64,000 nucleotides of DNA from Paenibacillus hamazuiensis (GCF_023276405.1 NZ_JALRMO010000001.1:2108001-2172000); one strand, 5' to 3'. Positions 50,774-59,976 are shown, numbered from the stretch's first letter. Program-made: numbers and translations. The notes: generated from the sequence alone by a model not told the origin.

Positions 50774-51479
50774 AGAGAAGGTTGTCTCCATGCTGCTGGC
50801 GGGGGCGCTGCTGGCGTGCATCGGCACGGTGTTTTACAAAAGCGCCGTGATGGCGCTTCTGATCGCGCTGCTCGGCATCCTGTATCCGGCCATGCGGGCG
50901 AAGCAGCTTGCGGCGAAGCGCAGACAGCTGCTGAATATGCAGTTCAAGCAGGCGCTGTCGGGTATTTCCTCGGCGATCGGCGCCGGAAAATCGGTGGAGA
51001 CGGCTTTTCTTGAAGCGGTGGATGATTTGAAGCTGCTTTACCCGGATCCGAATACGTTCATCATCCGCGAGCTTGAGCTGATCAACCGGAAAATCGAAAT
51101 CGGCGGAACGATTGAGGCCGCTTTGCTTGATTTCAGCGCTCGATCCGGCTCGGACGATATACGTAACTTTACGGACGTTTTTGTAACCTGTAAAAGAACC
51201 GGCGGAAATCTCATTCATGTCATCCGCAGGACGGCATCGATAATTCATGAGAAGCTGGAAATCGAACAGGAGATAGCCGTTATGATGTCGCAAAAAAAGT
51301 TCGAATCGCGCCTGCTGACCTTCGCTCCGCTCGTCGTCGTCGGTTTGCTGGCGTATTCGTCCCCCGATTACATGGCGCCGCTTTACAACGGCATAGGTTA
51401 TGTCGTCATGTCGGTTTGCCTGCTTGTTCTGTTCGGCTGCTACAAGATGACCGAGCGAATTATGGATATTAAGGTGTGA
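50736..51479 (+). CDS. TadB-like inner-membrane platform protein (T2SSF)
   Basis: This 247-residue type II secretion F-domain protein has two N-terminal helices (VVSMLLAGALLACIGTVFY; AVMALLIALLGILYP), a cytoplasmic domain with LSGISSAIGAGKSVETAFLEA and FTDVFVTCKRTGGNLIHVI, and two C-terminal helices (LVVVGLLAYSSP; YVVMSVCLLVLFGCY). This fits TadB. The TTG start at 50736 follows AAAGGAG, inside the end of cpaF. TadC follows 6 bases later. Confidence 0.92.
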   Translation: MITDYRVYKMTAKEKVVSMLLAGALLACIGTVFYKSAVMALLIALLGILYPAMRAKQLAAKRRQLLNMQFKQALSGISSAIGAGKSVETAFLEAVDDLKLLYPDPNTFIIRELELINRKIEIGGTIEAALLDFSARSGSDDIRNFTDVFVTCKRTGGNLIHVIRRTASIIHEKLEIEQEIAVMMSQKKFESRLLTFAPLVVVGLLAYSSPDYMAPLYNGIGYVVMSVCLLVLFGCYKMTERIMDIKV

Positions 51480-51485
51480 ACAGCT

Positions 51486-52349
51486 ATGTGGATCGTACTT
51501 TTTGCGGAATGTTTGGTGCTTGGATTGTTATACATAACGGCATGGCGAGGATATGGGGCGTATGTCCGGCAGCATAAGACGTTTCTGAAGCTGCCGGCCT
51601 TGGCGCCCGTCTCCTTGTACATCATCGATCGGTTCGGGTTGATAAACCGTTTAAACGAAGCGGTCGTCAAAATCCAATTGACGATGAGCGGCTTGTACGG
51701 GCGGAAATACGCCCCCACCCGAACGAAGCTGTTTTTGGCGGATACGGTGAGCTTAATAATTGCAGCGCTGCTGGGGATGACCCTACTCGGAGGGGCGGCG
51801 GGGGGCGACCCATCTTTTCTGGGATACGGAGCGGTGATTGCCGGGTTTCTACCTTTCCTGCTCTATAAACAGCTGGCCGGGCAGCTGGAGCAAAAAAAGC
51901 GCAGCATGCTGATCGAGCTTCCGGAAATGCTCAATCAGCTCACATTGCTGATCAATGCCGGCGAAACCGTGCATCGCGCCTTGCTTCGCTGTGTGGAGAC
52001 CGGCAAAGACGCGGAAAGCAGTCCGCTGATGAAGGAGCTGGCTCAATCCGTTCACGAGCTGAACGTGAATGCTCCTTTTGCGAAAACGATGGAGGATTTC
52101 AGCAAGCGCTGCGCTTTGCAGGAGGTGTCGATGTTTACGACGACGCTGCTGCTGAATTATAAGAGAGGCGGCGACGATCTCGTGCTAGCCCTTAAGGAAT
52201 TGTCGACCGCGCTATGGGAGAAACGTAAGGCGGTCGCAAGAACGATGGGCGAGGAGGCTTCCTCGAAAATGGTATTTCCGATGGTGATTATTTTTGTGGT
52301 AGTCATGGTCATTACCGCTGCGCCGGCGCTTTTTATGATGAACAATTAG
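51486..52349 (+). CDS. TadC-like inner-membrane platform protein (T2SSF)
   Basis: This 287-residue partner of TadB has helices at the N-terminus, at about 75-120 (SLIIAALLGMTLLGG; GAVIAGFLPFLLY) and at the C-terminus (VFPMVIIFVVVMVITAAPALFMM). The F-domain is LPEMLNQLTLLINAGETVHRALLRCVE with FTTTLLLNYKRGGDDLVLALKEL. TadB and TadC would form the platform that CpaF acts on. Confidence 0.92.
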   Translation: MWIVLFAECLVLGLLYITAWRGYGAYVRQHKTFLKLPALAPVSLYIIDRFGLINRLNEAVVKIQLTMSGLYGRKYAPTRTKLFLADTVSLIIAALLGMTLLGGAAGGDPSFLGYGAVIAGFLPFLLYKQLAGQLEQKKRSMLIELPEMLNQLTLLINAGETVHRALLRCVETGKDAESSPLMKELAQSVHELNVNAPFAKTMEDFSKRCALQEVSMFTTTLLLNYKRGGDDLVLALKELSTALWEKRKAVARTMGEEASSKMVFPMVIIFVVVMVITAAPALFMMNN

Positions 52350-52399
52350 CAGGACGAAACGGTTATCGCCGGAGCAAATATGGAACGGGAGGAATAACG

Positions 52400-52630
52400 A
52401 TGTTGAAATGGATGGTTCCAGCAGGGAAAAAGCTGTGGAAGGACGAGGACGGTCTCGGCACGCTGGAGGTGCTGCTTATCGTGGCTGTGCTCGTCATCAT
52501 TGCAATTGCGTTCAGAAAGTGGATATTCGCTTGGATTGAAAAAGTGTTCGGCGAATCCAACGGTCAGCTGACCAATACGGGTTCGCTCAACACATGCACC
52601 GATCCGACGAAGACGTATCCGAACTGCTAG
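52400..52630 (+). CDS. Flp1-type IVb pilin with C-terminal cysteine pair
   Basis: This 76-residue prepilin has a basic leader (MLKWMVPAGKKLWKDEDG), a processing site before LGTLEVLLIVAVLVIIAIAF with Glu at position 5 of the mature form, and a hydrophobic helix. This fits Flp1-like type IVb pilins, cleaved by the TadV-type peptidase encoded downstream. The C-terminal part NTCTDPTKTYPNC has two Cys eight residues apart, which could form a loop like the D-region of longer pilins. The ATG at 52400 follows GGGAGGA; the next gene begins 4 bases after the stop. Confidence 0.9.
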   Translation: MLKWMVPAGKKLWKDEDGLGTLEVLLIVAVLVIIAIAFRKWIFAWIEKVFGESNGQLTNTGSLNTCTDPTKTYPNC

Positions 52631-52634
52631 TCCA

Positions 52635-53642
52635 ATGAGGCGAAATCGTCGGTTCATGCGTAGCGGCGATGGCAGCTTCACGGTCGAAGCGTCGCTGACG
52701 TTTCCGCTGGTGATGTTGGCCACGTTTGCGATCGTGTTCGCCTGCTTGTTTTTCTACCAAAGGGTGGCGCTGCAGTTTGCCGCTGAGCAAACGGCGGAAC
52801 GAGCGGCCTTCGTATGGGATAACAGCGCCAAAGAGCTGGAAACCGGTTTGTTTGCGATCGGACAAACTGACGGCTTGTACTGGCGGACATTTCAGGATCA
52901 TGCGCTCGATATTTTTCACTGGATGACGGGCAGGACCGTTTCGGGGGTTTCCCTTCCTTCCGGCCGCAGCGGCGAAGGACTGCAGGGGGCGGAAAAAAAG
53001 CTGAACCGGTCGGCTGGGACGCTTTCCACAGCGGTCACCGGCGACCTGACATACACGAATTATTTGTTTCTGCGTAAGGTGGAAGCTAAGCTTAAGCAAA
53101 TCTTCGTTACCCCGCTATACGTATGGAAATGGCTGAAACGCGACTCGGTCCATGCGGACGCCGCTTCATACGTGGTGGAGCCGGCCGAATTTATGCGTAC
53201 AGTCGACCTGATTCGCACATTCGTGCAGGAGGTGAAAGACCGGATTTCGCCGGGACGAGCCTCGGCGTTGTTTCAGGAGCCTTCCCGAGTTCCGCCCGTA
53301 GATGTGAAAATTACAAGCCACGCGCAAGCGGCCGATTATTTGCGGAAGCTGGTCAGCGGCATAGAAAAGGAATTCGAGGTTTCTGCCGAGCCAAGGCGCA
53401 TAAGGCGTGTGGACGCGCTCGATGCGACCGGAATCGCTCACCAGGCGTTTTATACGTTCAGCGAATCCCAGCTGCGAAATGAACAGCTGCCCAAGGATTT
53501 GGAGCTGCTGAAGCGGGGAAGCGAAATTAAAGGCGTCGTATGGCATTTTTTCAAACAGAGCAAGAAAGAGAAGGTGACTCTGTCCGCTTCCTTTCAAGAG
53601 GAGCTGCGAAAAAAAGGCGTCATCGCCGTCATTCATGAATGA
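52635..53642 (+). CDS. TadE-like pseudopilin, large
   Basis: This is a 335-residue protein with the TadE-type N-terminus GDGSFTVEASLTFPLVMLATFAIVFACLFFY (prepilin-like Gly, Glu and hydrophobic helix). The rest is a large extracellular domain with long helices (EQTAERAAFVWDNSAKELE) and no recognised fold. TadE/TadF pseudopilins are usually nearer 150-200 residues, so this is a long form. No clear ribosome site precedes the ATG 4 bases after the pilin stop, so coupling is likely. Its stop overlaps the next start. Confidence 0.82.
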   Translation: MRRNRRFMRSGDGSFTVEASLTFPLVMLATFAIVFACLFFYQRVALQFAAEQTAERAAFVWDNSAKELETGLFAIGQTDGLYWRTFQDHALDIFHWMTGRTVSGVSLPSGRSGEGLQGAEKKLNRSAGTLSTAVTGDLTYTNYLFLRKVEAKLKQIFVTPLYVWKWLKRDSVHADAASYVVEPAEFMRTVDLIRTFVQEVKDRISPGRASALFQEPSRVPPVDVKITSHAQAADYLRKLVSGIEKEFEVSAEPRRIRRVDALDATGIAHQAFYTFSESQLRNEQLPKDLELLKRGSEIKGVVWHFFKQSKKEKVTLSASFQEELRKKGVIAVIHE

Positions 53643-55987
53643 CCAACGTAAAACCGGAAAGGGCGGGGAACCGCTTGAAGCGTTTTTTAGTTTTTGTTAA
53701 AACACGGATGTATTTTCGCCGAAAGGCTTCGGTTAAAAACTTTTGCTTCAACGAACAGGGGGCGGTTTCGCTATACCTCATTTTGATCGTGGTGCCGATC
53801 TTTTTGTTTTGTTCGGTATTTATCGATTTTGCCAGAATCAAAGCAGCCGAAAACCAGGCGGAAAACGCGGTCAAAACCGGGCTGCGCTCCACTTTGTCCG
53901 CATATAGCCCCGCCCTTCAGCCCTACGGTCTGTTTGCGCTTGAGGCCGATCCCGATCAGTCGAAACAGCTGTTCGGAAAGGTGGTTCGGGGTAATTTGTC
54001 GGAAAGGGCGGACCCAAATACGTTCCGTTACATCGATACGGCGATGACGCCCGGAAGCGAGCAGCTGCTTGCCATGTACACGCTTGCCAATCATCAGGTG
54101 ATGAAGCAGCAAATTTTGGAGGAGATGAAATACCGCGCACCGGTTCAGTTCGGTCTTGAAATAACGGACAAATTTACCTCCACCGGCGTCACCTCACAGA
54201 TGAAATCGGCGGCACGTTTTGCGGCTCAAGCGGAAAAAGCGGAGAAGCTGCTTGAGAAGCGGGACAAAGCTTTGGACGAAGCGTGGGACGCGTTCGTAAA
54301 AATTCGGACGAAGGCCGGGACGGATTATCCGTTTTACGATACGGGCTTGTCTCAGCTTAACGAGCTGAGCGGTAGAGTCGGGATTCACACGGTGGACGAA
54401 GTCACGCAGATGATTAACGACGGAAAAGCCCGGCTGCAAAAATGGAATGACCGGCTTCGCTCGATTAACCATTCGATCCGCTCTCTTGCCGATGCGGGGG
54501 AAGGCGCGATAGAGGAGATTCGCGAGCTGCGCAAAGAGAAGGCGGATCTGCAAGCCGATATCGACGACCTGCAGCAAAAAATCGCTGATTGGGAGCAGCT
54601 CCTGAAGGATGTGCTTGAATATGCTAAGCTGCTGGCCGCCTTAAAGCTGAAATCGGCGAATGATTATGAGCAGCTGTCCGGGCTGCTGGCCCAGTTTAAT
54701 GAAGAGCTTGCCAAAGCGAAAAAAGCCAACGAGGAGTTAAACGCCGAACTGAGGAAAGGGCGCGAGGAAGGGGCCTCGGGAAATCTCGCAGCGGATGAGG
54801 TGTTTGCGCATATTTACGGGATGGGCGCACAAGATTTCGACGATTATGCCAGCAAGGCGGCGGCCGTCGTTGCATTGTTCGGCGGCTTGAAATCGCAGCT
54901 GCAGTCTGTCGTTTTTTTCACAGCCGATGATTACGCCGGCACCTCCGAAGCCAACCGGCAGTATTTGGCCAAAGTAAACGAGCTGTATGCGGAGCAAAAC
55001 CCGAAGGAATCGGCGCGAAACCGCAATAAGACGCAGGCAAGCGCCGGCCAAAAGGAACAGCGCAGCAAAGCTCAGAAGTACCTGGATCAGGCGTTAAAGG
55101 CGATGGGCGGCTGCGGAGTCATTTCCGGAGACCCTTTTTCATCGATGTATGCCCGTCTGCAAGGGGGCGATGACGGATTTTTTCAACGTTATATGTTGAT
55201 TAATGGGCAGCAGGCTGCAGTGCCGCTTATGGAGGAGACCGATCTCGACAATGCCGACAAGGCGGGGAAAACCGCGATGAAGCTGATTGACGGACTGGCC
55301 GATTTGCTTACGGCGGCAAGGGATGATATGTACATGAACGAATTTGCGCTCGGCAAATTCAGCTACCGGACATACGGAATCGAGAAGGACAGCTCCGGAA
55401 ATGTGAAAAACACGCTTGTTCTCAGCGCTCCGGAAACCCATCCGCTCTCGAATCAGGAAGTCGAATACATCATTTATGGCTCGAACTCATGTGCTGGAAA
55501 CTATGGCAAAGCGTATGCCGAGCTGTTTGCGATCCGACTCGCCATCGGCACGATCGAATCGCTGATGGAACCGCAAAACGAACTGCTCAATGTCGGATCG
55601 CCGCTGCTTGTGTTTCTTGCCGCTGTCGCCGAAGGAGCCGTTAAAGCGCAAGCGGACATGATCAGGCTGCTGGATGGAGAGGCCGTGCCGTTGTCCGCGA
55701 AGATTGGCAAAGGGTTCACGCTGTATTACAAAGATTATTTGAGGCTGTTTTTGCTGCTGCACGGCCGCGATAAAGTGATGTTATCCCGCATGCAGGCACT
55801 GCTGCAGCTGAATACCGGCTTCGACCTTCGAGCGAAAGCGACGTACGTGCAGGGCTCGGCGACGATGTCCGTGAAGCTTTGGTTCATGCCGGGGCTTATG
55901 AGAGCGATCGGTCCGCTCGGAGTTCACGGCTGCATCCCTGCCGGGAACCGCTGCGAATTCGTAAAAACCGCTTATTTGGCGTATTAG
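53639..55987 (+). CDS. TadG-like surface protein with coiled coil (DUF5702-like)
   Basis: This 782-residue protein has the N-terminal EQGAVSLYLILIVVPIFLFCSVFIDFARIKAAENQAENAVK, the single helix and following segment seen in TadG/DUF5702 pilus proteins. A long helical region is predicted at about 280-370, including IRELRKEKADLQADIDDLQQKI, a likely coiled coil. Two further regions are of unknown fold, with GGCGVISGDPFSS and a C-terminal KLWFMPGLMRAIGPLG...GCIPAGNRCEF with two Cys. It may extend from the membrane. It overlaps the TadE-like gene by 4 bases. Confidence 0.78.
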   Translation: MTNVKPERAGNRLKRFLVFVKTRMYFRRKASVKNFCFNEQGAVSLYLILIVVPIFLFCSVFIDFARIKAAENQAENAVKTGLRSTLSAYSPALQPYGLFALEADPDQSKQLFGKVVRGNLSERADPNTFRYIDTAMTPGSEQLLAMYTLANHQVMKQQILEEMKYRAPVQFGLEITDKFTSTGVTSQMKSAARFAAQAEKAEKLLEKRDKALDEAWDAFVKIRTKAGTDYPFYDTGLSQLNELSGRVGIHTVDEVTQMINDGKARLQKWNDRLRSINHSIRSLADAGEGAIEEIRELRKEKADLQADIDDLQQKIADWEQLLKDVLEYAKLLAALKLKSANDYEQLSGLLAQFNEELAKAKKANEELNAELRKGREEGASGNLAADEVFAHIYGMGAQDFDDYASKAAAVVALFGGLKSQLQSVVFFTADDYAGTSEANRQYLAKVNELYAEQNPKESARNRNKTQASAGQKEQRSKAQKYLDQALKAMGGCGVISGDPFSSMYARLQGGDDGFFQRYMLINGQQAAVPLMEETDLDNADKAGKTAMKLIDGLADLLTAARDDMYMNEFALGKFSYRTYGIEKDSSGNVKNTLVLSAPETHPLSNQEVEYIIYGSNSCAGNYGKAYAELFAIRLAIGTIESLMEPQNELLNVGSPLLVFLAAVAEGAVKAQADMIRLLDGEAVPLSAKIGKGFTLYYKDYLRLFLLLHGRDKVMLSRMQALLQLNTGFDLRAKATYVQGSATMSVKLWFMPGLMRAIGPLGVHGCIPAGNRCEFVKTAYLAY

Positions 55988-56009
55988 CTTAACAATCAGG
56001 AGGGATTCA

Positions 56010-56672
56010 GTGGGCCGTTTCGCGCGAAACGAAGGAAGCATCGTATTGGAAGCGGCTTTGACGCTGCCGCTTTTTTTATCGTTTGTTATCGCGATCATTT
56101 CGCTCATTCAAATCTCCGTGGCTGAAATGGCGCTGCAATCGGCGGTATCCGAAACAACGAAGCTGATGGCGGCTCACATGTACCCGGTCGATGTCATGTA
56201 CAAGGAAGCGCGCAGCAAATGGGGGCAAAGCAAGCCATACGCTATTTACAGCTCCGTAGCCGACAAAATCGCCGCCGCTCGCTCCGCCGTGCAAAATTCC
56301 GAATCGTTCGTTGAAAATTTTGCCGGCTTCATTCCGGATCCCATCGTCGATCTGGTGCGGTGGGAAAAAGTGAAAAGGGAAAAGATGGAAACGATGGCGC
56401 AGGACGAATTTACCGCTTATGTCGAAGCCGTGTACAAGCCGCTCGTCAACAAGGCGTTTACCGCGATTGTGAGTCAATACGCGAGCGGTTCCGTTTTGAA
56501 GCCGGAGCATCTACGAGTGACGGACGTCAAGCTGCCGAATTTGGAAAACAAAGAGGAAGCGTTCATCGGCATCGAAGCGGAATACGAGCTTAAGCTGCTC
56601 GTACCGTTTTACCGCAAAACGCTGGTGCTTCGCAAATCGGCTGTTGAACGGGCCTGGGTCGGAGCGAACTAG
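56010..56672 (+). CDS. TadE-like pseudopilin, second
   Basis: This 220-residue protein begins GRFARNEGSIVLEAALTLPLFLSFVIAIISLIQISVAEMALQSAV, the TadE signature (Gly before Ser, Glu after), followed by an extracellular domain rich in helices and ending with a mixed strand region. The GTG at 56010 follows GGAGGG. It is the third pseudopilin-like gene of the operon. Confidence 0.85.
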   Translation: MGRFARNEGSIVLEAALTLPLFLSFVIAIISLIQISVAEMALQSAVSETTKLMAAHMYPVDVMYKEARSKWGQSKPYAIYSSVADKIAAARSAVQNSESFVENFAGFIPDPIVDLVRWEKVKREKMETMAQDEFTAYVEAVYKPLVNKAFTAIVSQYASGSVLKPEHLRVTDVKLPNLENKEEAFIGIEAEYELKLLVPFYRKTLVLRKSAVERAWVGAN

Positions 56673-56697
56673 GCCAAGTGAGGAAAGGAGAAATGTT

Positions 56698-57207
56698 GTG
56701 ATCGCTGCATTGGCATTGACCGCTTTGCTCGGCACCGCCTTTTTTACGGATTTGAAGACGATGAAAATTCCTAATGTTTTGACCGTATCCGGGGTCGGCC
56801 TCGGGCTGCTTGTGCATTCATTCGCGGACGGCTGGAACGGATTGCTTTATGCCTTTGCGGGAGCGGCTGCCGGCTTCGGCTGCCTGCTTTTACTGTATTG
56901 GATGAAAGCGCTGGGGGCCGGCGATGTGAAGCTTTTCGCTGCGATCGGGGCCATTGGGGGAGCCGGGTTTGCGCTGAGCTGCCTCATGTATTCCGTTGTT
57001 TTTGCCGGGGGCGCCGCGCTCATCATATGGCTGCTTCAAAGGAAGGCGCATCGGCTGGCACAAAGGTTGGCCGTACTGGCCGCAAACCTTCTCATGCTGC
57101 GCGATTTGGCGAGCTGGTATGAATTTGCCGGAGCGAAGGACCATATTCGTTTCCCGTTTATGCTGGCTGTCGTTCCCGGGGCGATTGCCGCGGCGTATTT
57201 AGGCTGA
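56698..57207 (+). CDS. A24 family prepilin peptidase (TadV/CpaA type)
   Basis: This is a 169-residue aspartic membrane peptidase that would cleave the Flp prepilin. The two catalytic Asp are in FFTDLKTMKIPN (Asp18) and LGAGDVKLFAAIG (Asp76, the GxGD motif). Six short helices are apparent and there is no N-terminal methylase domain, as in TadV. The GTG at 56698 has AAAGGAG 7 bases upstream. Confidence 0.95.
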   Translation: MIAALALTALLGTAFFTDLKTMKIPNVLTVSGVGLGLLVHSFADGWNGLLYAFAGAAAGFGCLLLLYWMKALGAGDVKLFAAIGAIGGAGFALSCLMYSVVFAGGAALIIWLLQRKAHRLAQRLAVLAANLLMLRDLASWYEFAGAKDHIRFPFMLAVVPGAIAAAYLG

Positions 57208-57225
57208 AAAAGAGGAGGCGAAGTG

Positions 57226-58926
57226 ATGGAGCTGGAAGGGCTTAACGTCGAATTTATACACCGCCACGGACATTTTATGGTGCTGAGCAGCCCTGAAGGT
57301 TTGACGGAAGGGCAGCTGTCGCCGCTTCAGGCCAGCATGCTCAAATCGAACGACATTCCGCATTTGCTGCCGGTCACGGTGGAGGAAATGGACGGAAACG
57401 TCAGGCTTTACTACAACATATCGGGAAAAAAGATGCTGTCGCACATGCTGAAGCAAACCAGACTATCCTTCCCCGACTACGTCCGCACCATGCTTTCCGT
57501 CGTCACTGCGCTGGACGACTGCAGGACGTATATGCTGCTCGAAGCTCAATACGTGCTGCAGACCGAATATATGTTTTGCGGGACGGACGTCTCCGATATT
57601 TATTTGACTTACGTCCCGCTGGAGCGATTGATGGTGCAAAAAAAGTCCGTTCCGGGAGAGCTGCAGCAGCTCTCCTCTCAACTCCTGGCAAGCGTCGACT
57701 CGCTTCAAGGCGAACGCTTGCAGGAGATCATGACATATTTGCATTTGGACGGATTTCATATTGCCGGGTTTAAAAAAATATTGCTGGAGCAGCTGATGGA
57801 CGCCTCGCCGCGCCGGCAAACCAAGGCTCCGCCGCATGTTATGCAGCACTCGGCGGAGCCGCAGGAGCGCAGTGAACCGTTTCCGGTACAAAATATCCAG
57901 CAGGAGATCAACTTGCGGTCGCATTCGGGTTTTCCGGAAAGGCATCGTGAAAATTTGGATCCTTCCCCGGTGCGGGAATTTGCCTCAACACCGGAGAGTT
58001 TGCACGATTCGGGGGCGTCTGCACAATGGCACGAAGCGCTAACCGAGGAGGAGTCCGGCGGAGGGAAACAGCCGGTCAAGCTGACCGTTCCCGTGCTGGC
58101 CGTCGCTGCATTAAGCTGCGCTTTGTGCTGGAAATGGTATGCGGAGCATCCGTCGGAGCCGGGTGTTTACATCGCTGCCGGGCTCACGGTACTCATCGCC
58201 GGTGCAGCTTTTTATGTGCTGCGCATTTGGCGGCCGCAAACGACGCGAGCCGGGTGGAAGAGTGGCGGAAAGGGGGCCGGGAGCTTGGCGGAACCGGGGT
58301 TTGTCGACCTTGCTCCAGCTCGTTTGTCTGAACGCGGTCTTTTCGCAAATGCAGATGTCTCGGCCAAGTCGGACTTCCGGTTTCAGGGGCATAAGGCGGA
58401 TTTTCAAGCGCCTGCCGACTCACTGGGCCGCGGCTTTCCCGCGGGTGCCGGCCCCCGTTCCGCAGGACTCGGTACGGATCATGCCGCAGCACGCAACAAC
58501 CGGACGTCTGCCGGTGGAGAATACCCTGCCGCAGTAAATAATCCCCCTTCGCTCAGCGAGGCGACAACCTATTTAACCGCTTCCGACGCCACAGTGTGGC
58601 TGGGAGATATGCAAGCTTCGCAGCAGGGGCCGTTTCTCGAGAAAATCGGCGACGGCCAAACGGAACGCATCCCCATCGCCGAACCGAGCTTCGTCATAGG
58701 ACGCGGCGGGAACGGAGTGCATTATATTGAAGACGCGCCGGGCGTTTCCAGAGCGCATGTGGAATTTATGCAAACGGACGGCCATTATATGGTCAAAGAT
58801 CTCGGTTCGAAAAACGGCAGTTTCTTAAACGGCGAACAAATGGTGCCCTACAAAGTTTATTCGTTAAAAGAAGGCGATACGGTCAAAATAATCGCCGCGG
58901 AATTTATTTTTAAAATGGGGTCGTAG
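57226..58926 (+). CDS. DUF6382-like membrane protein with C-terminal FHA domain
   Basis: This 566-residue protein has an N-terminal DUF6382-like region (about 1-190), a polar linker, two membrane helices (about 285-305 and 313-336), a variable Ala/Gly/Arg-rich spacer, and a C-terminal FHA domain at about 475-560 with FVIGRGGNGVHYIEDAPGVSRAHVEF and MVKDLGSKNGSFLNG. FHA domains bind phosphothreonine. It would sense phosphorylation near the pilus machine. The ATG at 57226 follows GGAGG. A related remnant lies just downstream (58964-59056). Confidence 0.88.
   Translation: MELEGLNVEFIHRHGHFMVLSSPEGLTEGQLSPLQASMLKSNDIPHLLPVTVEEMDGNVRLYYNISGKKMLSHMLKQTRLSFPDYVRTMLSVVTALDDCRTYMLLEAQYVLQTEYMFCGTDVSDIYLTYVPLERLMVQKKSVPGELQQLSSQLLASVDSLQGERLQEIMTYLHLDGFHIAGFKKILLEQLMDASPRRQTKAPPHVMQHSAEPQERSEPFPVQNIQQEINLRSHSGFPERHRENLDPSPVREFASTPESLHDSGASAQWHEALTEEESGGGKQPVKLTVPVLAVAALSCALCWKWYAEHPSEPGVYIAAGLTVLIAGAAFYVLRIWRPQTTRAGWKSGGKGAGSLAEPGFVDLAPARLSERGLFANADVSAKSDFRFQGHKADFQAPADSLGRGFPAGAGPRSAGLGTDHAAARNNRTSAGGEYPAAVNNPPSLSEATTYLTASDATVWLGDMQASQQGPFLEKIGDGQTERIPIAEPSFVIGRGGNGVHYIEDAPGVSRAHVEFMQTDGHYMVKDLGSKNGSFLNGEQMVPYKVYSLKEGDTVKIIAAEFIFKMGS
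58897..58926 (+). repeat. 30-bp imperfect direct repeat, copy 1 (end of the FHA gene)
   Basis: It encodes the FHA protein's final residues AAEFIFKMGS and stop. It is 26 of 30 bases identical with copy 2, which lies 130 bases downstream. Confidence 0.85.
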
Positions 58927-58963
58927 AAGCGGCTCCTTTTGTTTTTTTAAATCAAAAAAATAG

Positions 58964-59056
58964 TTGCAGCCGACAAACAGGAACGCGAAGATTTATGTCG
59001 AATTTTCCATATCTGCGGGTAAAGCAGCGGAATTTACGTTAAAAATGGGGTCGTAA
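58964..59056 (+). pseudogene. remnant of a duplicated FHA-domain 3' end
   Basis: A 31-codon frame with no ribosome site ends AAEFTLKMGS-stop, against AAEFIFKMGS-stop in the upstream FHA gene, and has AKIYVEFSISAGK where that gene has YKVYSLKEGDTVK. Copy 2 of the direct repeat is at 59027-59056. This suggests a decayed tandem duplication. The gap is otherwise featureless. Confidence 0.5.
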
Positions 59057-59058
59057 CC

Positions 59059-59976
59059 ATGAAAATAACGGTTGCCGTACATTGGCAGTACGGAACGTCT
59101 ACACATTCGGGCTGGTATCGCGGAGAAAATGAAGACAGGTCGCTGCTGCGCATCGGAACTTCCGAACTAGGGGATCCTTACGCGGTCGCCATCATCGCCG
59201 ACGGGATGGGCGGTCTCGGCAGCGGGGCCGAGGCAAGCGAAACGGCGCTGACGATCGTGAAGGAATGGATGGACGATGAACTGTCAGGGTTATTTTCGCA
59301 GGAGCGGCCGCTGGATGAGCTGGAACTTCGATTGACGCAGCTTTTTGCGCATATCAATGCCCGTCTGCAGCAGGACGGAGCGGCGCGCGACTCGAAAATG
59401 GGCACGACGCTAACCGTGCTTGTGCTGCACAAAGAGACGTTTCTGATTCATCATATCGGCGATTGCCGGGTTTATTATTTGAAGCAGGGCGGGCCTCTCA
59501 AACAGCTGACCGAGGACCAGTCCTGGGCGGCCGAACAAGTCCGCCAAGGCAGACTGAGCGCTGCGCAGGCGGCCAAACATCCGAACCGCCATGTACTGCT
59601 GCAGTGCCTTGGAGTGCAGGAAACGCTGCATATTTACAGCAAAAGGGGGTTCTACGATCCTTATTCGCTGTTTTTGCTGTGCAGCGACGGACTGTACCGC
59701 CGGTATAAGGAAGAGGAGCTGCGCCGCTTTTTGACGCTGATGGACGGCAAAAACATCGAGCTGCAGGACATGAGCGCCGCTTTGGTGGAAAAGGCGCTCG
59801 ACCGCGGAGCCGACGACAACTTGACGCTCATGCTCATTCGGCCGGTTACCGCCTGCAGCACCGAAAAGGAGCGCAGAAAACGCGCGCGCGAGCAGTTTTA
59901 CCGGCAAACGCTGCCGGATACCGGCCGCAAAGCTATGGAGCAGATGAAGAGCTGGCTGAATAACTTGCGAAAATGA
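59059..59976 (+). CDS. PP2C-family serine/threonine phosphatase
   Basis: This 305-residue metal-dependent protein phosphatase has the PP2C motifs: NEDRS, AIIADGMGGLGSGAEAS (Asp48 metal ligand), GTTLTVLVL, HIGDCRVYYL, LLCSDGLYRRY and ADDNLTLMLI. The C-terminal 40 or so residues are basic and probably tail-like (KERRKRAREQFYRQ). The ATG at 59059 follows a GGGG and is 2 bases past the FHA remnant. It ends the pilus operon. No matching Hanks-type kinase gene is in the window. Confidence 0.92.
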   Translation: MKITVAVHWQYGTSTHSGWYRGENEDRSLLRIGTSELGDPYAVAIIADGMGGLGSGAEASETALTIVKEWMDDELSGLFSQERPLDELELRLTQLFAHINARLQQDGAARDSKMGTTLTVLVLHKETFLIHHIGDCRVYYLKQGGPLKQLTEDQSWAAEQVRQGRLSAAQAAKHPNRHVLLQCLGVQETLHIYSKRGFYDPYSLFLLCSDGLYRRYKEEELRRFLTLMDGKNIELQDMSAALVEKALDRGADDNLTLMLIRPVTACSTEKERRKRAREQFYRQTLPDTGRKAMEQMKSWLNNLRK

